A program made the position numbers and the translations under genes. From assembly GCA_947625245.1 (NCBI GenBank), contig CANQNO010000001.1, positions 124,001 through 188,000 on the forward strand: a stretch of DNA of 64,000 bases, given 5' to 3'. The stretch comes from an uncultured Clostridia bacterium (GTDB lineage: Bacteria; Bacillota; Clostridia; Christensenellales; Borkfalkiaceae). The notes beneath the pieces were generated by a model that did not search any database, had not been told where the DNA came from, and worked only from the letters and a program-made list of their open reading frames with translations. This document shows, piece after piece, positions 16,402 to 24,971 of this stretch (its first letter is position 1; every line of letters begins with the position of its first letter).

Positions 16402-17778
16402 ATGTTTGAAACAATAAAAAATTGTTTTAAGGTAAAGGAAATAAGAAAGAAGATATGGATAACCCTTTTGCTTCTTTTGATTTTCCGTTTGGGTTGCTAT
16501 ATCCCCGTACCGGGCATTGACGTAACTCAATTCAGCGACAGTATAGAGGGCAACGGCTTTTTAAGCGTATTGTCGCAGATAACGGGCGGTTCGCTTGCCA
16601 ACGCAACGCTGTTTGCGCTGGGCATAAGCCCCTATATCAACGCGTCGATTATAATTCAGTTGCTCACTGTCGGTATTCCCGCTTTGGAACGCCTTTCCAA
16701 ACAGGGCGAAGAGGGCAGAAAGAAAATCGCGCAGATAACGCGTTTTGTTACGATTGCCCTTGCCATTGCACAGGCGATAGGCATTATAGTTAGCTTCGGT
16801 ATAAGCGGTAACGCACTGGAACTTAAATTCTTCGGCGTAATACCCGGCAGTTCCATGTCCGAAGGCGCGGCTAAATGGCTTGCGGGAATATTCCTCACGG
16901 TCGTTTACACCGCGGGCGCAATGCTTGTTATGTGGATAGGCGAAAGAATTACCGAATACGGAATTTCCAACGGTATTTCCCTTATAATCTTCACGGGTAT
17001 CCTTTCCACAGCCGGTCTTACTATCGTTGCAAACATACAGGAAGGCTTCGGCGTCGGCGAATTTGCGAACGCTGCCAACCCCAACAGGTTCTGGGAACTT
17101 TTGGGCTTTGTGATTCTTACGGTAGTCGAATTTGCGGCGATCGTAACGGTTGACCTCTCCGAAAGGAGAATTCCCGTGCAGTACGCAAAGCAGGTAAAGG
17201 GCAGAAAGATGTACGGCGGGCAGTCCTCCGTGATCCCCATAAGGATTTCGGGCGCGGGCGTTATGCCGCTTATCTTCGCCTTTGCCATAATAACCTTCCC
17301 CCAGATGATAATAAGCATGTTCGGCAATACAGGCGCAATGACGGGCATTACCAACTGGTTCTCCGGTTCCTCGCCCTATTGGTACGGACAGCTCATATAT
17401 ATGGTCGCGCTGTGCTTGCTTATCTTTGCGTTCTCGTTCTTCTATGCGTCAATGCAGTTCAACCCGGAGGACGTTTCCAAAACCATACAGCAGAACGGCG
17501 GCTTTATTCAGGGCATACGCCCCGGAAAGCCCACCGCCGAATACTTAAAGAGGATAAACAACCGCATAACGCTGTTCGGCGCGATATATCTTTCGCTTGT
17601 TGCGTTTATTCCGTCCATACTCAGTATGGTGCTCACAAGTCTCGGAATGAGCAACTTAACCCTTCTCTCTGTATTCTCCACCACGGGTATTCTGATCGTC
17701 GTATCGGTTTCGCTCGAACTCGATAAGGAGTTGGAGAGTCAGTTGATGATGAAAAATTATCGCGGCTTCCTCAAATAA
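16402..17778 (+). CDS. secY: SecY, protein translocase channel subunit
   Basis: 458 residues. Ten predicted membrane segments. The plug-helix region follows GCYIPVPGIDVTQF, and the large cytoplasmic loops carry the ribosome/SecA contact arginines (NGGFIQGIRPGKPTAEYL; VSLELDKELESQLMMKNYRGFLK). It forms the SecYEG pore. A GAGGTG site lies upstream. The next gene, adk, is 393 bases away across repeat copy C. Confidence 0.98.
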   Translation: MFETIKNCFKVKEIRKKIWITLLLLLIFRLGCYIPVPGIDVTQFSDSIEGNGFLSVLSQITGGSLANATLFALGISPYINASIIIQLLTVGIPALERLSKQGEEGRKKIAQITRFVTIALAIAQAIGIIVSFGISGNALELKFFGVIPGSSMSEGAAKWLAGIFLTVVYTAGAMLVMWIGERITEYGISNGISLIIFTGILSTAGLTIVANIQEGFGVGEFANAANPNRFWELLGFVILTVVEFAAIVTVDLSERRIPVQYAKQVKGRKMYGGQSSVIPIRISGAGVMPLIFAFAIITFPQMIISMFGNTGAMTGITNWFSGSSPYWYGQLIYMVALCLLIFAFSFFYASMQFNPEDVSKTIQQNGGFIQGIRPGKPTAEYLKRINNRITLFGAIYLSLVAFIPSILSMVLTSLGMSNLTLLSVFSTTGILIVVSVSLELDKELESQLMMKNYRGFLK

Positions 17779-17780
17779 GG

Positions 17781-18135
17781 TGCCGCTGCGTATAAGCGTC
17801 GCAATACTGTGTCGCGTTGCGGCAACCCTCAGTTACTTACATTTAAGTAAGCTCCTTCGGGTTTTCCTCACGCTCCTTGTCTTGCTCGCTTCTCCGCACC
17901 GGCAAAATGCATAAGTGTATGCGTAAGCGTTTCATAGCTTTGTTGCCTTTATGTTTTGCCCGGTTACGTACTTCCATGTACGCGCCCCGCAAAATTCAGG
18001 CACAGCGCTCTGCTCGCTTCTCCGCACCGGCAAAATGCATAGGTGCATGCGTAAGCGTCGCATAGCTTTGTTGCCTTTATGTTTTTGCCCGGTTACGTAC
18101 TTTCGTGTACGCGCCCCGCAAAATTAGGGCACTGC
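17781..18135 (+). repeat. Modular intergenic repeat, copy C (tandem array)
   Basis: Starts 2 bases after the secY stop. Unit 1 (about 17781-17902) runs from GTGCCGCTGCGTATAAGCG to CTCGCTTCTCCGCACCGG. Unit 2 (17903-18030) and a partial unit 3 (18031-18135) repeat with a 128-base period; units 2 and 3 share CCGGCAAAATGCATA and GCCCGGTTACGTACTT blocks almost identically. Each carries a small hairpin (CTTAC/GTAAG in unit 1, GTAC..GTAC in units 2-3). It fills nearly the whole gap between secY and adk. Confidence 0.8.
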
Positions 18136-18171
18136 GGCAACGTTAAATCAAATATTCAATCGGTAAAATAA

Positions 18172-18804
18172 ATGAACATTATTCTTCTCGGAGCGCCCGG
18201 GGCGGGCAAAGGTACGCAGGCAAGCATGCTTGCCGAAAAATACGGGCTTTTGCATATCTCCACGGGCGACATATTCCGCGCCAACATAAAGGGCGGCACC
18301 GAAATCGGCAAACTTGCCAAATCCTATATAGACAAGGGCTTGCTTGTACCCGACGAGGTGACCTGCCGCATAGTAAAAGACAGGCTTATGAAAGACGACG
18401 TAAAGCGCGGCTATATGCTCGACGGTTTTCCGAGAAACGTCTTTCAGGCGGAAGAGCTCGATAAATTCGCAAAAATCGATTTGTGCGTGAATATCGACGT
18501 GGAAGAGCGGCTTCTCATGGACAGGATATGCGGCAGGCGGGTATGCGCATGCGGCGAAAGCTATCACGTCTCTGCCTTAAACGGCAGAACTACCTGCGCA
18601 AAATGCGGCGGCGAGCTGTACAGGCGCGACGACGACAATCCCGAAACCGTAAAAGCCCGTCTTGAAACCTATTTCGGTCAAACCGCTCCGCTCATAGATT
18701 TTTACAAAAAGCAAGGCAAGCTTTTAACCGTGCAAAGCGGCGAGGGCTCTCCCGAAGAAGTATTTAAACAGATTTGCGCCGGATTGGCGGAGTACGTCAA
18801 ATAA
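18172..18804 (+). CDS. adk: Adenylate kinase, Cys-type lid
   Basis: 210 residues. P-loop GAPGAGKGT at 7-15, NMP-binding STGDIFRANI, DGFPRN, and a lid with Cys125, Cys127, Cys142 and Cys145 followed by RRDDDNPETVKARL. The four Cys suggest a zinc-binding lid as in Gram-positive enzymes, but the first pair is spaced C-x-C instead of C-x2-C. Catalyses ATP + AMP to 2 ADP. No Shine-Dalgarno sequence is visible before the ATG, unlike its neighbours. Its place between secY and map is conserved. Confidence 0.96.
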   Translation: MNIILLGAPGAGKGTQASMLAEKYGLLHISTGDIFRANIKGGTEIGKLAKSYIDKGLLVPDEVTCRIVKDRLMKDDVKRGYMLDGFPRNVFQAEELDKFAKIDLCVNIDVEERLLMDRICGRRVCACGESYHVSALNGRTTCAKCGGELYRRDDDNPETVKARLETYFGQTAPLIDFYKKQGKLLTVQSGEGSPEEVFKQICAGLAEYVK

Positions 18805-18805
18805 A

Positions 18806-19552
18806 ATGGTCACCATTAAGTCCGAAAAAGAAATAGAGCTGATGCGCGAAAGCTGCAGGATAGTAAAGGAAACGCTCGATTTCGTCGGTAAAAATATTCG
18901 CGCGGGGATGACTACCAAAGAAGTGGACGAACTTGTTTTCAGGTATATAACTTCCTGCGGGGCAAAACCGTCGTGTTTGGGCTATGAGGGCTATCCCGCA
19001 AGCGCATGTGTTTCGGTGAACGAAGTGGTTGTGCACGGCATACCGTCGGACAGGATTTTGGTTGACGGCGACATAGTGTCGGTGGATATAACCGCCGAAA
19101 AGCACGGCTTCAACGGCGACGCGGCGCGGACATTTCTTATCGGCAACGTCTCCGAAGAAAAAAGACAACTTGTAAAAGTTACCGAAGAGTGCTTTTTCAA
19201 GGCTATCGAAAATTTGGGCGCGGGTGTTCCGCTTTACGATATAGGCTATGCGGTGCAGACGCATGCCGAAAGCCACGGCTACGGCGTTGTAAGGGCGCTT
19301 GTGGGGCATGGCATAGGCAGGGAGATGCACGAGGATCCTTCCGTACCCAATTACGGCAAAAAAGGTACGGGTATGCGGCTTAAAGCGGGTATGACTATCT
19401 GCATAGAGCCGATGATAACCATGGGCACGTACAAAGTCAACTTTTCGAGGGAGGACGGCTGGACCGTGACAACTGCGGACGGACTTCCCGCCGCACATTA
19501 TGAAAACACCGTGCTCATAAAAGACGGCGGAGTGGAAATTTTGACGTTATAA
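18806..19552 (+). CDS. map: Methionine aminopeptidase, type I
   Basis: 248 residues. Metal ligands are all present: Asp in VSVDITAEKHGFNGDAARTF (two), His in GHGIGREMHEDP, Glu in CIEPM and the C-terminal YENTVLI. Removes N-terminal Met from nascent proteins. It starts one base after the adk stop. An N-terminal zinc finger is absent, so it is type Ia-like. Confidence 0.97.
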   Translation: MVTIKSEKEIELMRESCRIVKETLDFVGKNIRAGMTTKEVDELVFRYITSCGAKPSCLGYEGYPASACVSVNEVVVHGIPSDRILVDGDIVSVDITAEKHGFNGDAARTFLIGNVSEEKRQLVKVTEECFFKAIENLGAGVPLYDIGYAVQTHAESHGYGVVRALVGHGIGREMHEDPSVPNYGKKGTGMRLKAGMTICIEPMITMGTYKVNFSREDGWTVTTADGLPAAHYENTVLIKDGGVEILTL

Positions 19553-19560
19553 GGTGCGTT

Positions 19561-19857
19561 ATGAATTTAAAGACCCCCGAGACCGGCGGCATATGCCAAA
19601 GCCGACAGGGCAGGGACGCAGGCAGATACTATCTTATAAAATCGGTTGAACCGGGCGGTTGGCTGATGCTCACGGACGGAAACTTCAAGCGGCTTGCAAA
19701 TCCCAAAAAAAAGAACGTAAAGCACGTAAAGCTTTTGCCGGACAAGGCGCAGGCGATTGCCGAAAAGCTGTTGCAGGGCAAACAGGTTTTCGATACGGAA
19801 ATATATTCGGCGCTCAAAGCATATAACGCACGGGGCTCCGAAGAGCAGACCGTATAA
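19561..19857 (+). CDS. KOW-domain RNA-binding protein
   Basis: 98 residues. Residues 11-60 fit the KOW-type RNA-binding proteins related to ribosomal L14e that Clostridia carry between map and infA: CQSRQGRDAGRYYLIKSVE, then LMLTDGNFKRLANPKKKNVKH. The precise job is unknown; ribosome or rRNA binding is inferred from the fold and location. AAGG-type site is weak; 8 bases after map. Confidence 0.85.
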   Translation: MNLKTPETGGICQSRQGRDAGRYYLIKSVEPGGWLMLTDGNFKRLANPKKKNVKHVKLLPDKAQAIAEKLLQGKQVFDTEIYSALKAYNARGSEEQTV

Positions 19858-19872
19858 ATTCAAGGAGATTTT

Positions 19873-20094
19873 ATGTCTAAGGACGACGTAATCGAAACCG
19901 AGGGCAAAGTTATAGAATGCCTTCCCAATACAACTTTTAAAGTTAAACTTACAAACGGGCATATAATAACGGCTTATATTTCGGGGAAACTCAGACTCAA
20001 CTATATAAGAATAATAGAGGGCGACAACGTAAAGCTGGAAATGAGCCCCTATGATTTGACAAAAGGCAGAATAACCTGGCGCAGCAAAAACTGA
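19873..20094 (+). CDS. infA: Translation initiation factor IF-1
   Basis: 73 residues, one S1-type OB fold: [40 protein letters not shown] and the [13 protein letters not shown] tail. Occupies the A site of the 30S subunit during initiation. AAGGAG upstream; followed by rpmJ as usual. Confidence 0.97.
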   Translation: MSKDDVIETEGKVIECLPNTTFKVKLTNGHIITAYISGKLRLNYIRIIEGDNVKLEMSPYDLTKGRITWRSKN

Positions 20095-20119
20095 GCCGCA
20101 AAATACAAGGAGAATAATT

Positions 20120-20236
20120 ATGAAAGTAAGACCTTCCGTAAAACCCATGTGCGATAAGTGCAAAGTAATAAAGCGCAACGGCAAAGTTATGATAATCTGT
20201 TCTAAGAACAAGTCGCATAAGCAGCGTCAGGGCTGA
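20120..20236 (+). CDS. rpmJ: Ribosomal protein L36, zinc type
   Basis: 38 residues, ATG at 20120 to TGA at 20236, with AAGGAG 9 bases upstream. [20 protein letters not shown] is diagnostic; zinc ligands are Cys11, Cys14, Cys27 and His33. The gene is very short but lies exactly between infA and rpsM, its conserved position. Confidence 0.96.
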   Translation: MKVRPSVKPMCDKCKVIKRNGKVMIICSKNKSHKQRQG

Positions 20237-20335
20237 GCAAACAACAATATTTGTTCGGCATAAAAGGCGGACGCCTGCGGCGCTCCGCTTCGGGTACGAA
20301 AATAATTTCGCCTGACGTTCCGTTTCCATTCCAGA

Positions 20336-20364
20336 TTGACGGCGCGGCAGGCGGTCGATATATA
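20336..20364 (+). promoter_or_regulatory. Possible internal promoter before rpsM
   Basis: TTGACG (20336-20341), 17-base spacer, TATATA (20359-20364), 36 bases before rpsM. It may give extra transcription of the alpha-operon part; the -10 is not perfect. Confidence 0.45.
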
Positions 20365-20400
20365 CAATTTTTTAAATAAATCAAGGAGTTAGTAATTACT

Positions 20401-20775
20401 ATGGCACGTATTGCCGGTGTGGATTTACCCAGAGAAAAGAGAGTCGAAATAGGACTTACCTACATCTACGGTATAGGGCTCCAGACAAGCCGCAAAATTC
20501 TTGCCGCAACGGGCGTCGATCCCGACACCCGCGTTAAGGATCTGGACGAAAACACCGTATCGAAATTAAGAGAATACATCGACCACAACATAAGGGTCGA
20601 AGGCGAGCTTCGCAGCGAAGTATCCCTCAACATCAAAAGGCTTATGGAAATAGGCTGCTACCGCGGTATAAGGCACAGAAAAGGTTTGCCCGTACGCGGA
20701 CAGTCTACAAAGACCAATGCAAGGACGCGTAAAGGTCCCCGCCGCACGGTCGCTAAAAAGAAGGGAGCGAAGTAA
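20401..20775 (+). CDS. rpsM: Ribosomal protein S13
   Basis: 124 residues. [26 protein letters not shown] with a helix-hairpin-helix region, and the basic C-terminal tail [24 protein letters not shown] that reaches the P-site tRNA. AAGGAG precedes the ATG. Begins the rpsM-rpsK-rpsD-rpoA-rplQ block. Confidence 0.98.
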   Translation: MARIAGVDLPREKRVEIGLTYIYGIGLQTSRKILAATGVDPDTRVKDLDENTVSKLREYIDHNIRVEGELRSEVSLNIKRLMEIGCYRGIRHRKGLPVRGQSTKTNARTRKGPRRTVAKKKGAK

Positions 20776-20787
20776 GGAGGCAGCTAA

Positions 20788-21186
20788 ATGGCACAGCAAA
20801 AAAGACAAGTCGCTACAAGAAAGCGCAGGGAAATCAAAAAGGTCGACAGGGGTCAGGTACACATACAGTCCTCTTTCAACAATACTATAGTCACCGTAAC
20901 CGATCTTCAGGGCAACGTAATAGCATGGTCCAGCGCGGGTGCGCTCAAATACAAGGGCTCGCGTAAGGGAACGCCGTTTGCGGCGCAGATGGCAACCGAA
21001 GCGGCGGTTAAGGCGGCAAAAGAACACGGTCTCCGTTCGGCAGAAGTTTACGTAAAAGGCCCCGGTGCGGGCAGGGAATCGGCAATCCGCGCGATAGGTT
21101 CGTGCGACGTGGAAATCACGTTGATATCGGACGTATCGCCCATAGCGCACAACGGTTGCAGACCGCCTAAGCGCCGCAGAGTATAA
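20788..21186 (+). CDS. rpsK: Ribosomal protein S11
   Basis: 132 residues. [30 protein letters not shown] ([12 protein letters not shown]) and the C-terminal [18 protein letters not shown] are typical. Forms part of the mRNA exit platform. AAGGAGG upstream. Confidence 0.98.
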   Translation: MAQQKRQVATRKRREIKKVDRGQVHIQSSFNNTIVTVTDLQGNVIAWSSAGALKYKGSRKGTPFAAQMATEAAVKAAKEHGLRSAEVYVKGPGAGRESAIRAIGSCDVEITLISDVSPIAHNGCRPPKRRRV

Positions 21187-21200
21187 GGAGGTAATAGAAG

Positions 21201-21824
21201 ATGGCAACTTACAGAGAGGCTAAATGCCGCCTTTGCAGAAGAGAGGGCGGAAAGCTGTTTTTAAAGGGCGATAAATGCTATACGGGCAAATGTCCGTTCG
21301 AAAGGAGACCCGCGGCTCCCGGCCAGCACGGCGCGGCGAGGAAAAAGGTTTCCGAATACGGCCAGCAGCTCCGCGAAAAGCAAAAGGTTAAAAGGATTTA
21401 CGGTGTGCAGGAAGGCCAGTTCCGCTCCTACTACGAGCAGGCAGACCGCATGAAAGGCATAACCGGTGAAAATATGCTTTCCCTTTTGGAACGCAGGCTT
21501 GACAACGTAATATTCCGTATGGGAATAGGCTCAAGCCGCGCGCAAGCCCGCCAGCTTGTAAACCACGGTCATTTCCTTGTAAACGGCAGAAAAGTTAATA
21601 TCCCCTCCTATATAGTAAAGGCGGGCGACATAATTGCCGTTAAAGAGAGCAAAACCAACAATAAATTCTTTGAAGAAATAAAGACGATGAAAGCGGGAAC
21701 CATGCCCAAATGGCTGGAATTCGACCCCGCTAAGTTAGAGGGTAAAATAATCGCATTGCCCGCAAGAGACGATATTGACAGTCAGATCTCCGAGCATATG
21801 ATTGTCGAGCTGTACTCCAAGTAA
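21201..21824 (+). CDS. rpsD: Ribosomal protein S4, zinc-type N-terminus
   Basis: 207 residues. N-terminal Cys pattern ([12 protein letters not shown], then CYTGKC) suggests a bound zinc. The S4 RNA-binding domain ([20 protein letters not shown], then [20 protein letters not shown]) follows. Primary 16S assembly protein. AAGGAGG precedes the ATG. Confidence 0.97.
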   Translation: MATYREAKCRLCRREGGKLFLKGDKCYTGKCPFERRPAAPGQHGAARKKVSEYGQQLREKQKVKRIYGVQEGQFRSYYEQADRMKGITGENMLSLLERRLDNVIFRMGIGSSRAQARQLVNHGHFLVNGRKVNIPSYIVKAGDIIAVKESKTNNKFFEEIKTMKAGTMPKWLEFDPAKLEGKIIALPARDDIDSQISEHMIVELYSK

Positions 21825-21847
21825 AAAAGATTTAAGGAGGAAGTTTT

Positions 21848-22801
21848 ATGATCGAAATGGATATGCCCAAAATCGAAGTGGAAGAAAGCGAAGACCAGTC
21901 GTATGCCAAGGTCATCGTAGAACCTCTCGAAAAGGGTTTCGGTCTTACAATAGGCAACTGCCTCAGAAGAATACTGTTGTCGGCGCTTCCCGGAGCGGCT
22001 GCGCAGGGCATAAGATTTCTCGACGGCAGCGTTAAGCACGAATTTTCGGCTGTTCCCGGCGTAAAAGAGGACGTAACCGAAATAATATTAAACTTAAAAA
22101 CGCTTGCAATCAAAACGTCTGTCACGGATAAAGACTACATCAAAGTCGTTCACCTCTACAAAGAGGGTCCCTGCGAAGTAAAGGCGGGGGATATCGCCGA
22201 GGACGCCGAGATAGAAATTATCAACAGCGACCAGCATATCTGCACGATAGACGAGGGCGGCAAGATAGATATGGAAATTACCATAGGGCGCGGCAGGGGC
22301 TATAAGGGCGCCGACCACACCAGAACGGAGCTTTTGGATTATATCCCTATCGATTCCATATACACCCCCGTCAAAAAGGTGAACTACACCGTGGAAAACA
22401 CCCGTGTGGGGCAGAACACCGACTTTGATAAACTCACTCTGGAAGTATGGACGAACGGCGCGTTCAGCGCTAAAGAAATAGTGTCGCTTGCCGCAAAAAT
22501 AATGCAGGACCACATTTCGCTGTTCGTAGATCTTTCGGAGTCGATAAGGAATATGGATATCCTTGTAAAGAACGAGGATGACAAGCAGGCAAAAATACTC
22601 GCTATGGCAATCGAGGATATGGATCTATCCGTCCGTTCCTACAACTGCTTAAAGCGTGCAAATATTCATACGGTGGAAGATTTGACAAAGAAAACCGAAG
22701 ACGAAATGTTAAAGGTGAGAAACCTCGGCAGAAAGTCTTTGGACGAAGTTATAGGCAAACTTGCATCTTACGGACTTTCACTGTCAAACAAGGAGGACTG
22801 A
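21848..22801 (+). CDS. rpoA: RNA polymerase alpha subunit
   Basis: 317 residues. N-terminal dimerisation domain ([32 protein letters not shown]) and C-terminal domain of about 70 residues ([33 protein letters not shown]) that contacts UP elements and activators. AAGGAGG precedes the ATG. Its TGA is 4 bases before rplQ. Confidence 0.98.
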   Translation: MIEMDMPKIEVEESEDQSYAKVIVEPLEKGFGLTIGNCLRRILLSALPGAAAQGIRFLDGSVKHEFSAVPGVKEDVTEIILNLKTLAIKTSVTDKDYIKVVHLYKEGPCEVKAGDIAEDAEIEIINSDQHICTIDEGGKIDMEITIGRGRGYKGADHTRTELLDYIPIDSIYTPVKKVNYTVENTRVGQNTDFDKLTLEVWTNGAFSAKEIVSLAAKIMQDHISLFVDLSESIRNMDILVKNEDDKQAKILAMAIEDMDLSVRSYNCLKRANIHTVEDLTKKTEDEMLKVRNLGRKSLDEVIGKLASYGLSLSNKED

Positions 22802-22805
22802 ATTT

Positions 22806-23312
22806 ATGCCCGGCAAATTGGGAAGAACGGCGCAGCAAAGAGAAGCGCTTTTAAGAAATCAGGCGTCGGAATTGCTTTGGTACGGAAAAATAACCACTAC
22901 GGCGGCAAAAGCCAAAGAACTGCAATCCTACGTTGAAAAGATAATCACAAAAGCCATAAGCGTTTTTGACGACAACATCGAATTCGACGTCAAGACGACC
23001 GACAAAAAAGGCAAGGAAACTACCGTAAAGGGCGTTAAGGACAGCCCCAAAAAGCTTGCGGTGCGCCGCAGACTTATGGGCAAGCTTTACGACTTGCAGG
23101 AAGTTAAGCCTTTCGGCGAAAAGAAAAAGGACTTTAAAACCCGCACGGCAGACGTGCGCCACCCGTTGATGGAAAAACTCTTCAACGAAATCGCGCCCAA
23201 ATACGCGCAGAGGAAAGAAGAGTTGGGTCAGGGCGGCGGCTATACCCGCATTTATCTTTTGGGTACACGCCGCGGCGACGGCGCCGAAGAAGCTATAATA
23301 GAGCTTGTTTAA
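22806..23312 (+). CDS. rplQ: Ribosomal protein L17 with internal insertions
   Basis: 168 residues against the usual 112-130. Start chosen at MPGKLGRTAQQREALLRNQ (ATG 22806, AAGGAGG overlapping the rpoA end). The core is intact at both ends (TTAAKAKELQSYVEKIITKA; GGGYTRIYLLGTRRGDGA, AIIELV), but two Lys-rich stretches of roughly 25 residues each are inserted: one after the first helix block (IEFDVKTTDKKGKETTVKG) and one in the middle (LYDLQEVKPFGEKKKDFK). Last gene of the superoperon. Confidence 0.95.
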   Translation: MPGKLGRTAQQREALLRNQASELLWYGKITTTAAKAKELQSYVEKIITKAISVFDDNIEFDVKTTDKKGKETTVKGVKDSPKKLAVRRRLMGKLYDLQEVKPFGEKKKDFKTRTADVRHPLMEKLFNEIAPKYAQRKEELGQGGGYTRIYLLGTRRGDGAEEAIIELV

Positions 23313-23324
23313 AGGCACAAAACC

Positions 23325-23356
23325 AAAAGCGGAGCTTTAAAGCTCCGCTTTTTTTT
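23325..23356 (+). terminator. Terminator of the S10-spc-alpha superoperon
   Basis: Stem AAAAGCGGAGCT (23325-23336) with AGCTCCGCTTTT (23341-23352), TTAA loop, followed by an unbroken T tract to 23356. Confidence 0.95.
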
Positions 23357-23407
23357 GTCGCATTTGAGGTTTTTTTTGAAAAATTTGTGAAAATTGTTCT
23401 CATACAA

Positions 23408-23436
23408 TTGACATATTAATATATTTATTATAAAAT
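23408..23436 (+). promoter_or_regulatory. Promoter of yccF
   Basis: TTGACA (23408-23413), 17-base spacer, TAAAAT (23431-23436); a shifted TATAAA with 15-base spacing overlaps it. Confidence 0.6.
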
Positions 23437-23471
23437 TGATTTATAAAAATAAAAAAAGGAAATGGTAGAGT

Positions 23472-23837
23472 ATGAAAACAATCGGTAACATTTTGTGGCT
23501 TCTCTTCACCGGCTTGTTCGAAGGTCTCATGTGGTTTTTCATCGGTATCTTCTGGTGTATAACCATTATCGGTATACCTTTCGGCAAGCAGGCGTTCAAA
23601 ATCGCAAGGCTTATCTTTTGGCCTTTCGGCACAGTGGTAAACAAGAACTTCGGCGCGCACCCCATCGCCAACGTTATCTGGATAATCTTCGGCGGGCTCG
23701 GTCTTGCCCTCGGATTCCTCATTTTGGGCGTTATCTGGTGCATAACCATAATAGGTATTCCTTTCGGTAAACAGTGCTTCAAGCTCGCAGGGCTTTCCAT
23801 AGCACCTTTCGGCGCAACTTTCGGCACAAAAGAGTAA
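23472..23837 (+). CDS. yccF: YccF-domain membrane protein
   Basis: 121 residues built from two copies of the YccF (DUF307) unit: each has a hydrophobic segment followed by WCITIIGIPFGKQ and an F-K-A/L-G/R continuation (first about 28-50, second about 90-112). Two to four membrane segments. Function unknown in the family. It stands alone with its own promoter; an AAAGGA-type site precedes the ATG. Confidence 0.88.
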   Translation: MKTIGNILWLLFTGLFEGLMWFFIGIFWCITIIGIPFGKQAFKIARLIFWPFGTVVNKNFGAHPIANVIWIIFGGLGLALGFLILGVIWCITIIGIPFGKQCFKLAGLSIAPFGATFGTKE

Positions 23838-23913
23838 CTTACGGTAATATCCCGTACTGTTGGAGAATATATTTTATATAGTAAGGCAAATTTCAACATT
23901 TTTTTTAAAATGC

Positions 23914-23941
23914 TTGACATTGGTTTAATTAGTGATATAAT
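23914..23941 (+). promoter_or_regulatory. Promoter of the 78-residue membrane protein
   Basis: TTGACA (23914-23919), 16-base spacer, TATAAT (23936-23941): both boxes are perfect consensus. The gene starts 27 bases downstream. Confidence 0.78.
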
Positions 23942-23967
23942 ATATTTTGATAAAAGGAGATACAAAA

Positions 23968-24204
23968 ATGACATTTGATAAATGGTTTAACAGTCAAAGC
24001 ACATTATTAAAAGTAATTCTTCTTATCTTACCTTTTGTGGGCTGGGTAGTTGAGTTGCTTATAAGATTGAGCGTTGCGCTCAGGAAGAAGGACGCGGTTA
24101 GCATCGTTGTATTCGTGCTCTTCCTTTTCATAGGTTGGAGCTGGATACTTTGCCTTATCGACCTCATCTATATGGTCGTTACGGGACATCTTCTTTTCGC
24201 TTAA
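23968..24204 (+). CDS. Small membrane protein, unknown
   Basis: 78 residues from the ATG at 23968 (AAGGAG at 23954-23959); a longer start at 23947 would place the ribosome-binding site inside the gene. Two hydrophobic segments (about 13-33 and 42-72) with a short basic loop LSVALRKKDA between them. The layout recalls small YqaE/Pmp3-like two-helix proteins but I see no family motif. Flanked by its own strong promoter and terminator. Confidence 0.7.
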   Translation: MTFDKWFNSQSTLLKVILLILPFVGWVVELLIRLSVALRKKDAVSIVVFVLFLFIGWSWILCLIDLIYMVVTGHLLFA

Positions 24205-24219
24205 CAAATCAACAAAATT

Positions 24220-24258
24220 ATTCCGCCGCGGCTTTGCCGCGGCGGAATTGCTTTTTAA
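24220..24258 (+). terminator. Terminator after the small membrane protein
   Basis: 13-bp stem 24220-24232 with 24236-24248 (loop TTT), then TGCTTTTT. A second small hairpin (about 24259-24285) with T-rich minus-strand flank may serve the converging yfcE gene. Confidence 0.85.
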
Positions 24259-24302
24259 AGGCGCCCGCAAAGCGGACGCCTTCAAATTTCAATTAATGTT
24301 TT

Positions 24303-24845
24303 TTATGGCAGCTTCGCGCTGTCGTAAACTTTGCCGTCGAGCGTTTTAAAGGTAAACACTCCGTTTTCCAAAACAATGTAGCCGCGGGTGGAGTTCCCGT
24401 CTTTGGGCAGGGAGACCGAACCGGGGTTGAGGTGCAAAAAGCCCTCTTCGCGCGTATTTAAGGGGATATGGGTATGCCCCGTAATATAAACGCTGTTTGG
24501 GGCGAGGGGAGGGATTTCCCTGTGCCCGTGCGAAATACATATATCGGCGCCGCCGCAAAGGATCCGCCCGTAATCCGACATTATGGGGAAAGGCAAAACC
24601 ATTTGGTCGACCTCGCTGTCGCAGTTGCCGCGTACGCACATGACAGACCTCTTAAAGGGCGCAAGCATTTCGGCAACCCGTTTGGGCGCGTAGTCTTCCG
24701 GCAGCGGGTTGCGCGGTCCGTGGTATAAAATATCCCCCAAAATTATCAGCATAGCGGCTTTTTCGCGTTCGTATGCCCTTAAAAGCAAATCGCAATATTT
24801 TGCCGAACCGTGAATATCCGAAGCAAAAAATAATTTTTCGTCCAT
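24303..24845 (-). CDS. yfcE: YfcE-type metallophosphoesterase (phosphodiesterase)
   Basis: 180 residues from the ATG at 24845, which has GGAG 7 bases upstream; a start 24 bases earlier would bury that site. Metallophosphoesterase motifs: FFASDIHGS, LGDILYHGPRN, RGNCDSEVD, SHGHR and TGHTHIPL, which bind two metals. Family members hydrolyse phosphodiesters, the cellular substrate being unknown. Followed on the plus strand by a converging terminator; transcribed from its own promoter. Confidence 0.93.
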   Translation of the reverse strand: MDEKLFFASDIHGSAKYCDLLLRAYEREKAAMLIILGDILYHGPRNPLPEDYAPKRVAEMLAPFKRSVMCVRGNCDSEVDQMVLPFPIMSDYGRILCGGADICISHGHREIPPLAPNSVYITGHTHIPLNTREEGFLHLNPGSVSLPKDGNSTRGYIVLENGVFTFKTLDGKVYDSAKLP

Positions 24846-24871
24846 AAAAAGCTCCGTCGTATAACGCAACC

Positions 24872-24900
24872 ATTTTATTATAAAACTACTGTTTTGTCAA
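24872..24900 (-). promoter_or_regulatory. Promoter of yfcE
   Basis: Minus strand: TTGACA (24900-24895), 17-base spacer, TAAAAT (24877-24872). Confidence 0.65.
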
Positions 24901-24920
24901 TCCAAACACCGCAATTATCA

Positions 24921-24955
24921 AAGCCCCGCGGCGCAAAAGCGCCGCGGGGCTTTTA
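24921..24955. terminator. Terminator downstream of the PH-domain gene
   Basis: Perfect 14-bp stem AAGCCCCGCGGCGC (24921-24934) with 24939-24952, AAAA/TTTT loop. Placed just after the minus-strand PH-domain gene and before the yfcE promoter; the T tract is short on both strands. Confidence 0.75.
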
Positions 24956-24971
24956 GTTAAGCCTTAAAATA

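Noticed and set aside
23472..23837. Pair of tandem small membrane genes as a toxin-antitoxin system
   Set aside because: YccF is recognisable and the next gene has its own promoter and terminator; nothing indicates a toxin.
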